Position numbers and translations under genes: made by a program. The notes beneath the pieces are model-generated. The model did not search any database, was not told the origin of the DNA, and was given only the letters and a program-made list of their open reading frames with translations. A stretch of DNA of 6,504 nucleotides from JAJQCI01 sp964388305 (GTDB lineage: Bacteria > Bacillota > Clostridia > Lachnospirales > CAG-274): contig CAYMAA010000091.1 of the NCBI GenBank assembly GCA_964388305.1, positions 1 to 6,504 of the forward strand. Direction: 5' to 3'. Of the stretch, positions 1 through 6,310 are shown one piece after another. Position 1 is the stretch's first letter. Each line of letters begins with the position of its first letter.

Positions 1-58
1 TTATTTCGGAGGGAGCATATACCTTTTTTTCGCTGTTTCCGTTGAGAATGTTAAACAT
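1..58 (-). CDS. Possible N-terminus of the next minus-strand gene, weakly resembling a PTS EIIA (glucose-type) start
   Basis: An ATG at 58 opens a frame of 19 codons that runs off the left edge. It begins MFNILNG and contains KKVYAPSEI. From memory, glucose-type PTS EIIA proteins begin with MF, a short charged stretch and an APxxG motif followed by a P-L-EEV region; the part that would decide this lies outside the window. There is no ribosome binding site before this ATG, and the frame is also open upstream without a better start. The resemblance is short and may be chance. If real, this would be a separate gene 56 bases after folB-folK. Confidence 0.22.
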   Translation of the reverse strand, partial: MFNILNGNSEKKVYAPSEI

Positions 59-85
59 TATAGAAAAACACAGCAAATTAGACAA
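57..85 (-). promoter_or_regulatory. Possible promoter downstream of folB-folK
   Basis: The minus strand reads TTGTCT (85-80), a 17-base spacer and TATAAT (62-57). The -10 is perfect and the -35 matches four of six bases. It would drive a gene to the left of the window and so mark the end of the folate operon. It conflicts with the possible coding start at 58, because transcription would begin past that ATG; at most one of the two readings holds as written. Confidence 0.35.
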
Positions 86-114
86 ATATAAAGCTATAAG
101 AGATATATAAAAAA
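59..114. other. AT-rich spacer after the folate operon
   Basis: This stretch is mostly A and T. The minus strand has a T6 run immediately after the folB-folK stop, but the only stem that could precede it (AAAAAGAATT with AATTTTTT) is A-T only with one G-U pair, so no convincing terminator is visible here. Transcription may end further left or run on. Confidence 0.5.
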
Positions 115-912
115 TTACAGCTCGCAAATTCTTTTTCCGCAGAGGGGATGCACAAAATCGGGAGCAATTTCTTTTAAAGGTATTTTTACAAAATCTCTCA
201 GCAAAATTTCTCTGTGAGGAATTGTAAGATCCTCTTCGTCCATAACAATATCATCAAAAAATAAAATGTCCAAATCCAGCGCTCTCGGCCCCCAATGTAC
301 GGTTTCTGTTCTGCCTGCGTCCTTTTCAATTTCCTTAACAAGCCTTAAAAGCTCTTTAGGCTCAAGTATTGTTTCAATTTCAATAGCGCCGTTTAAAAAA
401 ACATCCTGTTGGGTATAACCGTAAGGCTCTGTTTCTATAAATGAAGATACCTTTTTAATTCTTATACATTCATTGGTTTTAAGCGCCTTAATTCCAAGCT
501 CCAAATTAGCTTGTTTGTTTCCCATATTGGAGCCTATACCCAAAAACACTCTGTGCCATTTTCGCCCCGTCCCTACGGAAATACACCCAAACTTGTGAGC
601 AACAGGCGCAGACGGCTTTTTAACCTCCACATAAATCTCTTTTACACCTTTAAAGCAACAAAGTATTTCCTCCGCAAGTCCGTCAGCCGCCGTTTCTATA
701 AGGTCAAATGTATTGTTAGCCATAAACTCAGCCGCAAAGTCGCAAACCTCGCTGTAGTTCACGGTTTTTTCAATGTCATCTCTTTCCGCAGCCTCTTTAA
801 AATCCACTCCAAGACGTAAACTCACATAAAAAAACTGCCCTTGCCTTTTTTCTTCTTCAAGTACCCCGTGATAAGCATAAACCTCTAAATCGTCAATTTT
901 AATAATGTCCAT
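115..912 (-). CDS. folBK: Bifunctional dihydroneopterin aldolase / 6-hydroxymethyl-7,8-dihydropterin pyrophosphokinase (FolB-FolK fusion)
   Basis: This cytoplasmic enzyme catalyses two consecutive folate steps. FolB cleaves 7,8-dihydroneopterin to 6-hydroxymethyl-dihydropterin and glycolaldehyde, and FolK pyrophosphorylates that product with ATP to give the FolP substrate. Residues 1 to about 119 are FolB: YAYHGVLEEEK (12-22) carries the catalytic-type Glu, NYSEV (52-56) the conserved Tyr, and VEVKKPSAPV (95-104) the conserved Lys. Residues about 121-265 are FolK: FLGIGSNMGN (123-132), ETEPYG (160-165), and WGPRALDLDILF (207-218), whose D213 and D215 match the magnesium-binding Asp pair. Both halves are near full length (FolB about 120 residues, FolK slightly short at about 145), so this is a real fusion and not a readthrough artefact. 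The ATG lies inside the end of folP (14-base overlap). GAAAGG at 921-926 is 8 bases upstream, which suggests translational coupling. It is the last clear gene of the operon. Confidence 0.97.
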   Translation of the reverse strand: MDIIKIDDLEVYAYHGVLEEEKRQGQFFYVSLRLGVDFKEAAERDDIEKTVNYSEVCDFAAEFMANNTFDLIETAADGLAEEILCCFKGVKEIYVEVKKPSAPVAHKFGCISVGTGRKWHRVFLGIGSNMGNKQANLELGIKALKTNECIRIKKVSSFIETEPYGYTQQDVFLNGAIEIETILEPKELLRLVKEIEKDAGRTETVHWGPRALDLDILFFDDIVMDEEDLTIPHREILLRDFVKIPLKEIAPDFVHPLCGKRICEL

Positions 913-1723
913 AAGCTCCGCCTTTCAAAACAGCCTCCGCCATAACAACCGCCCTTTTGTTTTGCAAAACATCATGCACCCTAACAAAAGCCGCGCCCTT
1001 CATAACACCTATAACAGTTGTGGCAACAGTACCCTCAACCCTTTCCGCCGCAGGCAAATCAAGGGTAAGTCCAATAACCGATTTCCGTGAAGTCCCCAGC
1101 AAAACAGGATAACCCAAAGCCTTTAACTCGTCCAGCCTGTTAATAACCTCTAAATTCTGATTGTAGTTTTTTCCGAACCCAACTCCCGGGTCTGTAATTA
1201 TTTTGTCATCTTCAATGCCTGCCGTTTTTGCAATACAAATGCTTTCTTTTAAATCGCCAAGCACATCTTCAAAAAAATTTCTGTACTCTGCCTCTTTCCT
1301 GTTGTGCATAAGGCAGCAGCATACGCCGTATTTTTTTACAATGCCTGCCATTTTTTCATCATACTTAAAACCCCAAATATCATTTATCAAATCTGCACCT
1401 GCCTCCAAAGCAGCCTGTGCAACGGCGCTTTTGTAAGTATCCGCAGAAATAACCGCTCCAAACCTTTTTTTAATTCCCTCAATTACGGGAGCGGTTCTTT
1501 CAATTTCTTCACTGTCGCTAATCTTAACATAACCCGGTCTTGTGCTTTCTCCGCCCACGTCAATAATGTCCGCACCCTCTTCAATCATTTTTTCGCAGCG
1601 CTTCATTGCCCTGTCAAAGCTGTTCCACCTTCCTCCGTCGGAAAAAGAGTCGGGAGTAACATTTAAAATACCCATAATATAAGTATGCTTTTCAACATCA
1701 AATTCTCTTCCGCCGATTATCAT
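899..1723 (-). CDS. folP: Dihydropteroate synthase
   Basis: FolP condenses 6-hydroxymethyl-dihydropterin pyrophosphate with para-aminobenzoate to make 7,8-dihydropteroate in the cytoplasm, and it is the sulfonamide target in the family. The 274 residues match the usual size of a TIM-barrel DHPS. Family motifs appear in order: MGILNVTPDSFSDGG (17-31), GADIIDVGGESTRPG (50-64), SADTYK (94-99), LINDIWG (112-118), LMHN (138-141), DPGVGFGK (178-185, with the pterin-site Lys), TSRKS (211-215) and VRVHDV (247-252). All expected substrate-binding residues appear to be present. Three consecutive cysteines (135-137) just before LMHN are slightly unusual. The start at 1723 is supported by GGGAGG (1731-1736) seven bases upstream; the internal Met17 lies within the first motif and is too late to be the start. 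The gene begins 16 bases after the HD gene and overlaps folB-folK by 14 bases, so substrate and product enzymes are made side by side. Confidence 0.98.
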   Translation of the reverse strand: MIIGGREFDVEKHTYIMGILNVTPDSFSDGGRWNSFDRAMKRCEKMIEEGADIIDVGGESTRPGYVKISDSEEIERTAPVIEGIKKRFGAVISADTYKSAVAQAALEAGADLINDIWGFKYDEKMAGIVKKYGVCCCLMHNRKEAEYRNFFEDVLGDLKESICIAKTAGIEDDKIITDPGVGFGKNYNQNLEVINRLDELKALGYPVLLGTSRKSVIGLTLDLPAAERVEGTVATTVIGVMKGAAFVRVHDVLQNKRAVVMAEAVLKGGAYGHY

Positions 1724-1739
1724 AAAACCGCCTCCCGTA

Positions 1740-2210
1740 TCAAATCTTTATGGAAAGATTTTTCCTTTCGTCACTCCAATAACAGCTTTGCTTGGCTTGG
1801 CACATATAGCATGGTCTTGAAAGCTTGTCCGCCCTGTAAAAAATACCTCTCAGGCTCTTTTCGCCATCAATCCCCTTATTTCCATGGCATAAAATCATTT
1901 CCTCAATAATATTCCTTTCTTCCTTGCTGAAGCCGCATTCATTTAATATGTTCTCCGCCATTTTTGCACTGTTTTTTCTGTGGTCGCCTGCCGCAGCTCT
2001 TCCGACATCGTGCATAAGCGCGGCGCCGTAAACAACCTCCCTGCTAACCTCCACACCCTCCTCCATGGCAATAAGCATCGCAATTCTTGCCACGTCCAAG
2101 CTGTGGCTTATATTGTGGCGGCAGTATATTCTGTCCCTTTCCAAATTGCTTATGGTTTCCATATATTCAATGTATTTACTGTTTTTGAGTATTAAATTTA
2201 CTCTTTCCAT
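1740..2210 (-). CDS. Small HD-domain metal-dependent phosphohydrolase with C-terminal cysteine cluster
   Basis: This is a 156-residue soluble protein of the HD superfamily, whose members usually hydrolyse phosphoester bonds with bound metal. Candidate metal ligands are H36 (ISHSLDVAR), the HD pair H67-D68 (ALMHDVGR), H77 (GDHRKN), H109 (ILCHGN) and D128 (YRADKLSR). After the last helix comes C134-x2-C137-x5-C143 followed by YWSDERKN, a pattern suited to zinc or an iron-sulfur cluster; C30 or C108 could be a fourth ligand. I recall similar proteins beside folP, folB and folK in other Clostridia, but no experimentally assigned role. Its position suggests work on a pterin intermediate, for example dephosphorylation of dihydroneopterin triphosphate or monophosphate; this is inference. 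The start at 2210 is favoured because GAGG (2220-2223) lies 9 bases upstream, while Met17 has no ribosome binding site. The gene overlaps the folC end by 35 bases and precedes folP by 16. Confidence 0.9.
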   Translation of the reverse strand: MERVNLILKNSKYIEYMETISNLERDRIYCRHNISHSLDVARIAMLIAMEEGVEVSREVVYGAALMHDVGRAAAGDHRKNSAKMAENILNECGFSKEERNIIEEMILCHGNKGIDGEKSLRGIFYRADKLSRPCYMCQAKQSCYWSDERKNLSIKI

Positions 2211-3459
2211 ATTTCAAAACCTCGCCAAGGTAGGATAACGAACCGCAGGCAACAACAACACCGTTTTTATCCGCTCTTTTTATCGCCAAATCTACCGCAT
2301 TACGAATATCCGCGCACTCACATTCAATTCCCTTTTCATTTAAAATGCTTTTAATAACCTGTCCGTCAAGTCCTCTTTCATTTGGCGGAGTTATTGCAAA
2401 AACACTTCCCATAACAGGCAGCAGCTCATTTATAATACCAAAATAATCCTTGTCCTTTAATATCCCCAAAATAAAAACAGGCTTTTTGCCCCCAAAAAAA
2501 GCTTCAATACTTTCTCTTAACGCCCTTGCGCCGTGGGGATTGTGTGCCCCGTCACATATAAATAAAGGCTCTCTGCCAATAACCTCCAAACGGCAGCGCC
2601 AACGGGCGTTTTTCATACCGAGCCTAACAGTATCTTCATTTATATCAAAGCACAGCTTTTTAAGCGCCTTAAAAGCCTCCAACGCAAGAGCGGCATTTTT
2701 TAGCTGATACCCGCCCGGCATACAAATCTCAATGTTTTTAAAGCCGCCATAGTCAAAAACAGACCCGTCAATATTACATTTTTTAACTAAAATATCACTG
2801 CTATATGCTATATTAAGCTTGCACCCCATTTGTTCGGCTTTCGTTTTTAAAATTTCAGTAACATCACTGTCATTTTCCGCAATACATACAGGCACACCCT
2901 TTTTTATAATGCCTGCCTTAGCCGCCGCAATTTTTTCAATGCTTCCGCCAAGTATTTCAATGTGGTCAATTCCAATGCTTGTAATTACGCTTAAAACTAC
3001 AGTATCTACAATATTTGTGGAGTCCTCAGCGCCTCCAAGCCCCGTTTCCATAACAACAATGCTGCAGTTATTTTTCGCAAAATATAAAAAGCTCATAATA
3101 GTTTCAAGCTCAAAAAGAGTAGGATCAATGCCCTTTTTGCCGCAAACATCTAAAATATATCCGCCGATTTTACAATATTCCTCACGAGTTATGCTTTTTC
3201 CGTTTATCTGAATTTTTTCAAAGCTATCCGTTACCGCAGGAGATACATACTGCCCGACCTTGTACCCTGCCGCCTGCAATACGGCGGAAATAAAAGCAAG
3301 CACGGAGCCTTTTCCGTTTGTGCCTGCAATATGTATAAACCTCAGCCTTTTTTGAGGATTTCCTACGGCACGGGCAAGCTCAAATGTTGTTTTAAGTCCA
3401 TAACGGGAGCCTTTTTTGCCAAGCTCCCAAATCTTTTCAGTTAACTGTTCACAATTCAT
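2176..3459 (-). CDS. folC: Bifunctional dihydrofolate synthase / folylpolyglutamate synthase
   Basis: FolC ligates glutamate to dihydropteroate, giving dihydrofolate, and then extends the polyglutamate tail of folates using ATP; it acts in the cytoplasm. The 427 residues fit the Mur-ligase-like family. The N-terminal ATPase domain shows the P-loop GTNGKGS (46-52), the omega-type region ETGLGGAEDSTNIVD (138-152), H166 in GIDHIEILG, and AKAGIIK (180-186), whose K181 aligns with the lysine that is carbamylated in the family. The C-terminal domain begins near 295 with DGAHNP (303-308). Two usual signature residues differ: the Arg of GLGGRxDATN is A144, and the Glu of AxEKAGI is A180. Also, the usual PGR before LEVI reads RCR (288-290). 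The core ligands remain, so I still call it functional. The ATG overlaps the sensor stop as ATGA, and GAAAGG (3466-3471) sits 6 bases upstream inside the last sensor codons. Its 3' end overlaps the HD gene by 35 bases. Confidence 0.95.
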   Translation of the reverse strand: MNCEQLTEKIWELGKKGSRYGLKTTFELARAVGNPQKRLRFIHIAGTNGKGSVLAFISAVLQAAGYKVGQYVSPAVTDSFEKIQINGKSITREEYCKIGGYILDVCGKKGIDPTLFELETIMSFLYFAKNNCSIVVMETGLGGAEDSTNIVDTVVLSVITSIGIDHIEILGGSIEKIAAAKAGIIKKGVPVCIAENDSDVTEILKTKAEQMGCKLNIAYSSDILVKKCNIDGSVFDYGGFKNIEICMPGGYQLKNAALALEAFKALKKLCFDINEDTVRLGMKNARWRCRLEVIGREPLFICDGAHNPHGARALRESIEAFFGGKKPVFILGILKDKDYFGIINELLPVMGSVFAITPPNERGLDGQVIKSILNEKGIECECADIRNAVDLAIKRADKNGVVVACGSLSYLGEVLKYGKSKFNTQKQ

Positions 3460-3471
3460 TTTTTGCCTTTC
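3456..3471 (-). promoter_or_regulatory. ATGA stop/start overlap and embedded folC ribosome binding site
   Basis: The last codons of the sensor (MKGKK, stop TGA) contain GAAAGG (3466-3471), which serves as the folC ribosome binding site, and the folC ATG shares bases with the TGA as ATGA (3459-3456). This arrangement usually means that ribosomes finishing the first gene start the second, so FolC output should depend on sensor translation. Confidence 0.85.
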
Positions 3472-5372
3472 ATAAAATAAAACCTGTTTTCGTTATTATC
3501 ATTAATTCTTTCATACTCCTTAACAAAAGCTCCAATACTCCTGCCAACATCGTTGGGGAGCCTTTCTATACCGCAAATAGCCGCCGTAACAGACGTGCTG
3601 TATTTTTTGTTTTCAAATTCAAAGCCTAAATTAAGCTCCTTTATTATTTCGCTCCATATAAAATCCACATCATCCAAGCAGAAAATCACCCCAAAGGAAT
3701 CGTTTAAAACCCTGCCGACGGTACATTCCATATTGTCCTCAAGCACTGTAAAAATAAACCTCATTGCAGCCTCTCCGGCTCCTATAGCTTCGTCCTCAAG
3801 CCTGTAATAATTGTTCAGGTTAACAAGCGCCACAAAATGCCTGTCCTTTTTTCGCCTGGGCGCTTCAATCAAAGCCTTAAATTTTTCCATAAAAACATAT
3901 TTATTGTATGCGCCGGAATATCTGTCCATTTCTGCGGCGCGTCTTAAAGCAATCTCCTTTCTTATAAACCTGTCCACGTCCATAATATAGCCGAAAGCCT
4001 TTTCCGGTGCGCCTGTTTCGTCACATTCAATAACAAAGCTGTATTCCATATACCTGTATCTGCCGTCAGCCATTATCTTTTTACATATAAAGGACTCCGT
4101 ATCTCTCCCTGCTCTTACGTTTTTAAGCCATTCGTTAAAGCCTGTTGCGTCATCGGGATGAATACCCAGCCTTTCGGGCGTAAAGTCCCTGTCGCCAAAT
4201 TTAACAAGCTCTCTGCCGAAAATTTCACTGTAATAATCGCTGACAGTCATCCTTAGGCTTGCCAAATCCCACTCAACAAATATAATTTTTTTGTCCTCAA
4301 ACAGCTTGGGGTGTTTTCTCATAAGCAGATCCGCCGCCGCTTCAGTGCTGTCCAGCTTATGTAAAGCCTCGTTAATCGCCTGCCTTACGCCGTCAATATA
4401 GGCATTGCCCGTTTTATTGCCGCTTATTTTATAGTTTCCGCTTGAAATAATGTCCTTCACATCGTTGGTCAGGCTTATTAAAGGCTTTTCATAATATTTC
4501 TTCATAACATAAAATGCTATAAGCCCTATTGCCCCAAGCAAAACGCACATTGCCGCAATAAACAGCCTTGCAAGAACAAAAAAATCGTACATATCCTCCT
4601 CGGATAAAACATAATAGCACTTCCAGTTGATGTTGTATTCGTCAAGAGCTATAACATTTTTGTAAATAAAACAATTTCCTATATTTAGGCTGTCCTCTTC
4701 GTTTTCCCACAATCCCGCAAGATTTATCACCTTGGAAACCTTGTCGCTGATATATTCGGAAATTACACACTGCCCGTTTTCATCGTAAAACAAAAAACAG
4801 TCCTCTCCTGTTCCGTAAACAAACTCGGAAACCCCTGTAAGAAACTCCGTATCCAGCAATGCGGTAATATACCCTATGCTCACTCCGTCCTCTATAACAG
4901 GCGCAGATATAACAATGCGGCTTGTTTCCCCTTCCATAATAAAGCCGGAAACCACCGTTTTTCCGTTATTGCTCTTAATATACGCTCTTTCACTGCTTCC
5001 AAGCTCTGTGGTAACATTGTATAAAGAGCCTAAAATTTCACCATCGGGAAGGATAAATAAAATATCCTCGGCATATTTGTAATCCTTGCCTCCGTTTTTT
5101 ATTGTTGAAACAAGCTCCTTATAAGCCTGTTCGTCGCCCTTAAAAGCCTCCTTTGTTAAATTTAAAACGGCTATGCTCTCCATGCTTTTAATATAGTCCG
5201 ACAATAAATACTCTATAAAGTAAGCCGCCGCACCTGCTCTTGTTTCGGTTTTTGCCCTGTCATCATTTCTTAAAGTGTTTTCTCTTCTTCTAATGCCAAC
5301 CTCGCTTACGGAAAAAATAACAATAATAAACACAATGTAAATAATCCGCAAAAGCCTTTTGCTACGCCCCAC
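3456..5372 (-). CDS. Membrane-bound sensor with extracellular Cache-like domain, PAS domain and degenerate GGDEF domain
   Basis: This 638-residue protein has a transmembrane helix at about 8-25, an extracytoplasmic region (about 30-262) that looks like a double Cache ligand-binding domain, a second transmembrane helix (about 265-290), a cytoplasmic linker, a PAS_3-like domain with PAC tail (about 362-475; IHPDD at 404-408, GYIMDVDRF at 461-469) and a GGDEF-fold domain (about 482-636). The GGDEF opening DRYSGAYNKYVF (483-494) matches the usual DxLTGLYNRxxF. The catalytic loop, however, reads GRVLNDSFGVIF (553-564) in place of GRxGGDEFxxxx, and the first metal-site Asp region reads VNLNNYYRL (517-525). 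Diguanylate cyclase activity is therefore unlikely, and no EAL domain is attached. The domain may bind nucleotide or act as a regulatory partner. The start is GTG with a very strong ribosome binding site 7 bases upstream. It lies 35 bases after folD and overlaps folC by 4 bases. Its ligand and its link to folate are unknown. Confidence 0.9.
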   Translation of the reverse strand: MGRSKRLLRIIYIVFIIVIFSVSEVGIRRRENTLRNDDRAKTETRAGAAAYFIEYLLSDYIKSMESIAVLNLTKEAFKGDEQAYKELVSTIKNGGKDYKYAEDILFILPDGEILGSLYNVTTELGSSERAYIKSNNGKTVVSGFIMEGETSRIVISAPVIEDGVSIGYITALLDTEFLTGVSEFVYGTGEDCFLFYDENGQCVISEYISDKVSKVINLAGLWENEEDSLNIGNCFIYKNVIALDEYNINWKCYYVLSEEDMYDFFVLARLFIAAMCVLLGAIGLIAFYVMKKYYEKPLISLTNDVKDIISSGNYKISGNKTGNAYIDGVRQAINEALHKLDSTEAAADLLMRKHPKLFEDKKIIFVEWDLASLRMTVSDYYSEIFGRELVKFGDRDFTPERLGIHPDDATGFNEWLKNVRAGRDTESFICKKIMADGRYRYMEYSFVIECDETGAPEKAFGYIMDVDRFIRKEIALRRAAEMDRYSGAYNKYVFMEKFKALIEAPRRKKDRHFVALVNLNNYYRLEDEAIGAGEAAMRFIFTVLEDNMECTVGRVLNDSFGVIFCLDDVDFIWSEIIKELNLGFEFENKKYSTSVTAAICGIERLPNDVGRSIGAFVKEYERINDNNENRFYFMKGKK

Positions 5373-5377
5373 AGCAG

Positions 5378-5388
5378 CTCACCTCCCT
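5378..5388 (-). promoter_or_regulatory. Strong ribosome binding site fixing the GTG start of the sensor gene
   Basis: The minus strand reads AGGGAGGTGAG, near-perfect complementarity to the 16S rRNA tail. GGAGGTG is 7 bases from the GTG at 5372. No ATG lies at a suitable distance, so GTG is the start. The strong site may compensate for the weaker start codon. Confidence 0.85.
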
Positions 5389-5407
5389 GTTTTTTGCCAA
5401 ATAACCT

Positions 5408-6274
5408 TTAATTTGTTTCATTGCTCATAATACTGTAAGCATCTGCGCAGTTTTTCATAAGCATAGCAATAGTCATAGGCCCAACACCGCCCGGTACAGG
5501 TGTTATTGCATAAGCTATCGGCTCAACACTTTCATAGTCCACATCTCCGCAAAGCTTGTTGTTTTCGTTTCGGTGTATTCCCACATCAATAACAACAGCT
5601 CCCTCTTTAACATACTCCGCATTTATAAACCTTGGCTTGCCTATTGCAACCACAAGTATATCCGCCCTCTTTGTAACATCCTTTAAATTCTTTGTTCTGC
5701 TGTGACATACAGTTACTGTTCCGTTTTCTCTTAAAAGCAAAACAGCCATAGGCTTGCCTACAATGTTGGATCTGCCTACAACAACACATTCCTTGCCCTC
5801 AATGTCAATACCCGTTCTTTTAATAAGCTCTATAATGCCTGCCGGCGTGCAGGGCAAAAATCCCTTTTCCCCAGTAAGCAATGCCCCGGCGCTTTGAATG
5901 TGAAATCCGTCAACATCTTTTTTTGGAGAAATAGCCTCAATTACCCTGCTTTCGGAAATATGCTTTGGCAAGGGCAGCTGAACAAGTATACCGTTTACGC
6001 CTTCGTCATTGTTTAATTCCTCAATAAGCTCCAGCAGCTCCTTCTCGCTAACCTCCTCGGGCAAATTAAATGCGCGGGAGCTTATGCCTACATAAGCGCA
6101 AGCATTTTTTTTATTTCTGACATATACGGAGGACGCAGGATCATCTCCAACCTGAATAACCGCCAGCGTAAGCTTAATCCCCCGCTTTCCCAGCTTTTCA
6201 ACTCTTGCCTTAACCTCGTCCTTTATCTGTGCGGAAACAGCCTTTCCGTCAATTCTTATAGCCATAATATTCAT
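5408..6274 (-). CDS. folD: Bifunctional methylenetetrahydrofolate dehydrogenase (NADP+) / methenyltetrahydrofolate cyclohydrolase
   Basis: FolD oxidises 5,10-methylene-tetrahydrofolate to the methenyl form and hydrolyses that to 10-formyl-tetrahydrofolate, supplying one-carbon units for purines and formyl-Met-tRNA; it is cytoplasmic. The 288 residues match the family (about 280-290). Visible motifs are VGDDPASSVYVRNKKNAC (42-59, with Y51 and the catalytic Lys K55), GILVQLPLPKHI (95-106), PKKDVDGFH (117-125), PCTPAGI (141-147), the dinucleotide-binding stretch VVVGRSNIVGKP (164-175), and PVPGGVGPMT (259-268). Two starts are possible. Met1 at 6274 has AGGA (6280-6283) 5 bases upstream. Met4 at 6265 has AAAGGA (6275-6280) 9 bases upstream and gives MAIRIDGK, closer to typical FolD N-termini. 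The choice changes only three residues. It is the first gene of the operon, directly behind a consensus promoter. Confidence 0.98.
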   Translation of the reverse strand: MNIMAIRIDGKAVSAQIKDEVKARVEKLGKRGIKLTLAVIQVGDDPASSVYVRNKKNACAYVGISSRAFNLPEEVSEKELLELIEELNNDEGVNGILVQLPLPKHISESRVIEAISPKKDVDGFHIQSAGALLTGEKGFLPCTPAGIIELIKRTGIDIEGKECVVVGRSNIVGKPMAVLLLRENGTVTVCHSRTKNLKDVTKRADILVVAIGKPRFINAEYVKEGAVVIDVGIHRNENNKLCGDVDYESVEPIAYAITPVPGGVGPMTIAMLMKNCADAYSIMSNETN

Positions 6275-6283
6275 TCCTTTCCT
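6275..6283 (-). promoter_or_regulatory. folD ribosome binding site with two possible starts
   Basis: The minus strand reads AGGAAAGGA directly before the ATG at 6274. The left half (AGGA) fits Met1 at 5 bases, and the right half (AAAGGA) fits Met4 at 9 bases. Just upstream, runs of six A and seven T around GCTG (about 6284-6300) could form a weak A-U hairpin ahead of the site. Confidence 0.7.
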
Positions 6284-6310
6284 AAAAAAACAGCTTTTTT
6301 ACCTTTTTTG

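Noticed and set aside
2..110. Two plus-strand frames open from the left edge, ending at TAA 89-91 and TAA 108-110
   Set aside because: Either could be the tail of a convergent gene, but two different frames are open over the same AT-rich bases, neither has a recognisable motif, and about 30 codons is too short to decide.
115..140. Terminator-like stem at the end of folB-folK followed by T6
   Set aside because: The stem would be A-T pairs plus one G-U pair with no G-C core, too weak for an intrinsic terminator.
511..819. Plus-strand open frame of 102 codons opposite folB-folK
   Set aside because: It lies entirely antisense to a gene with clear FolB and FolK motifs, and its product shows no recognisable domain or ribosome binding site.
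1304..1666. Plus-strand open frame of 120 codons opposite folP
   Set aside because: Antisense shadow of folP, which has complete DHPS motifs; the plus-strand peptide has no family resemblance.
2819..3211. Plus-strand open frame of 130 codons opposite folC
   Set aside because: Antisense shadow of folC; its Ser- and Phe-rich composition is what the reverse complement of AT-rich coding sequence gives.
3456..5372. Active diguanylate cyclase annotation for the sensor
   Set aside because: The GGDEF loop reads LNDSF and the metal-site Asp positions are replaced, so catalytic activity is not supported.
5607..5789. Minus-strand 60-codon frame within folD, rich in cysteine
   Set aside because: It overlaps folD out of frame across its conserved nucleotide-binding region and has no convincing ribosome binding site.
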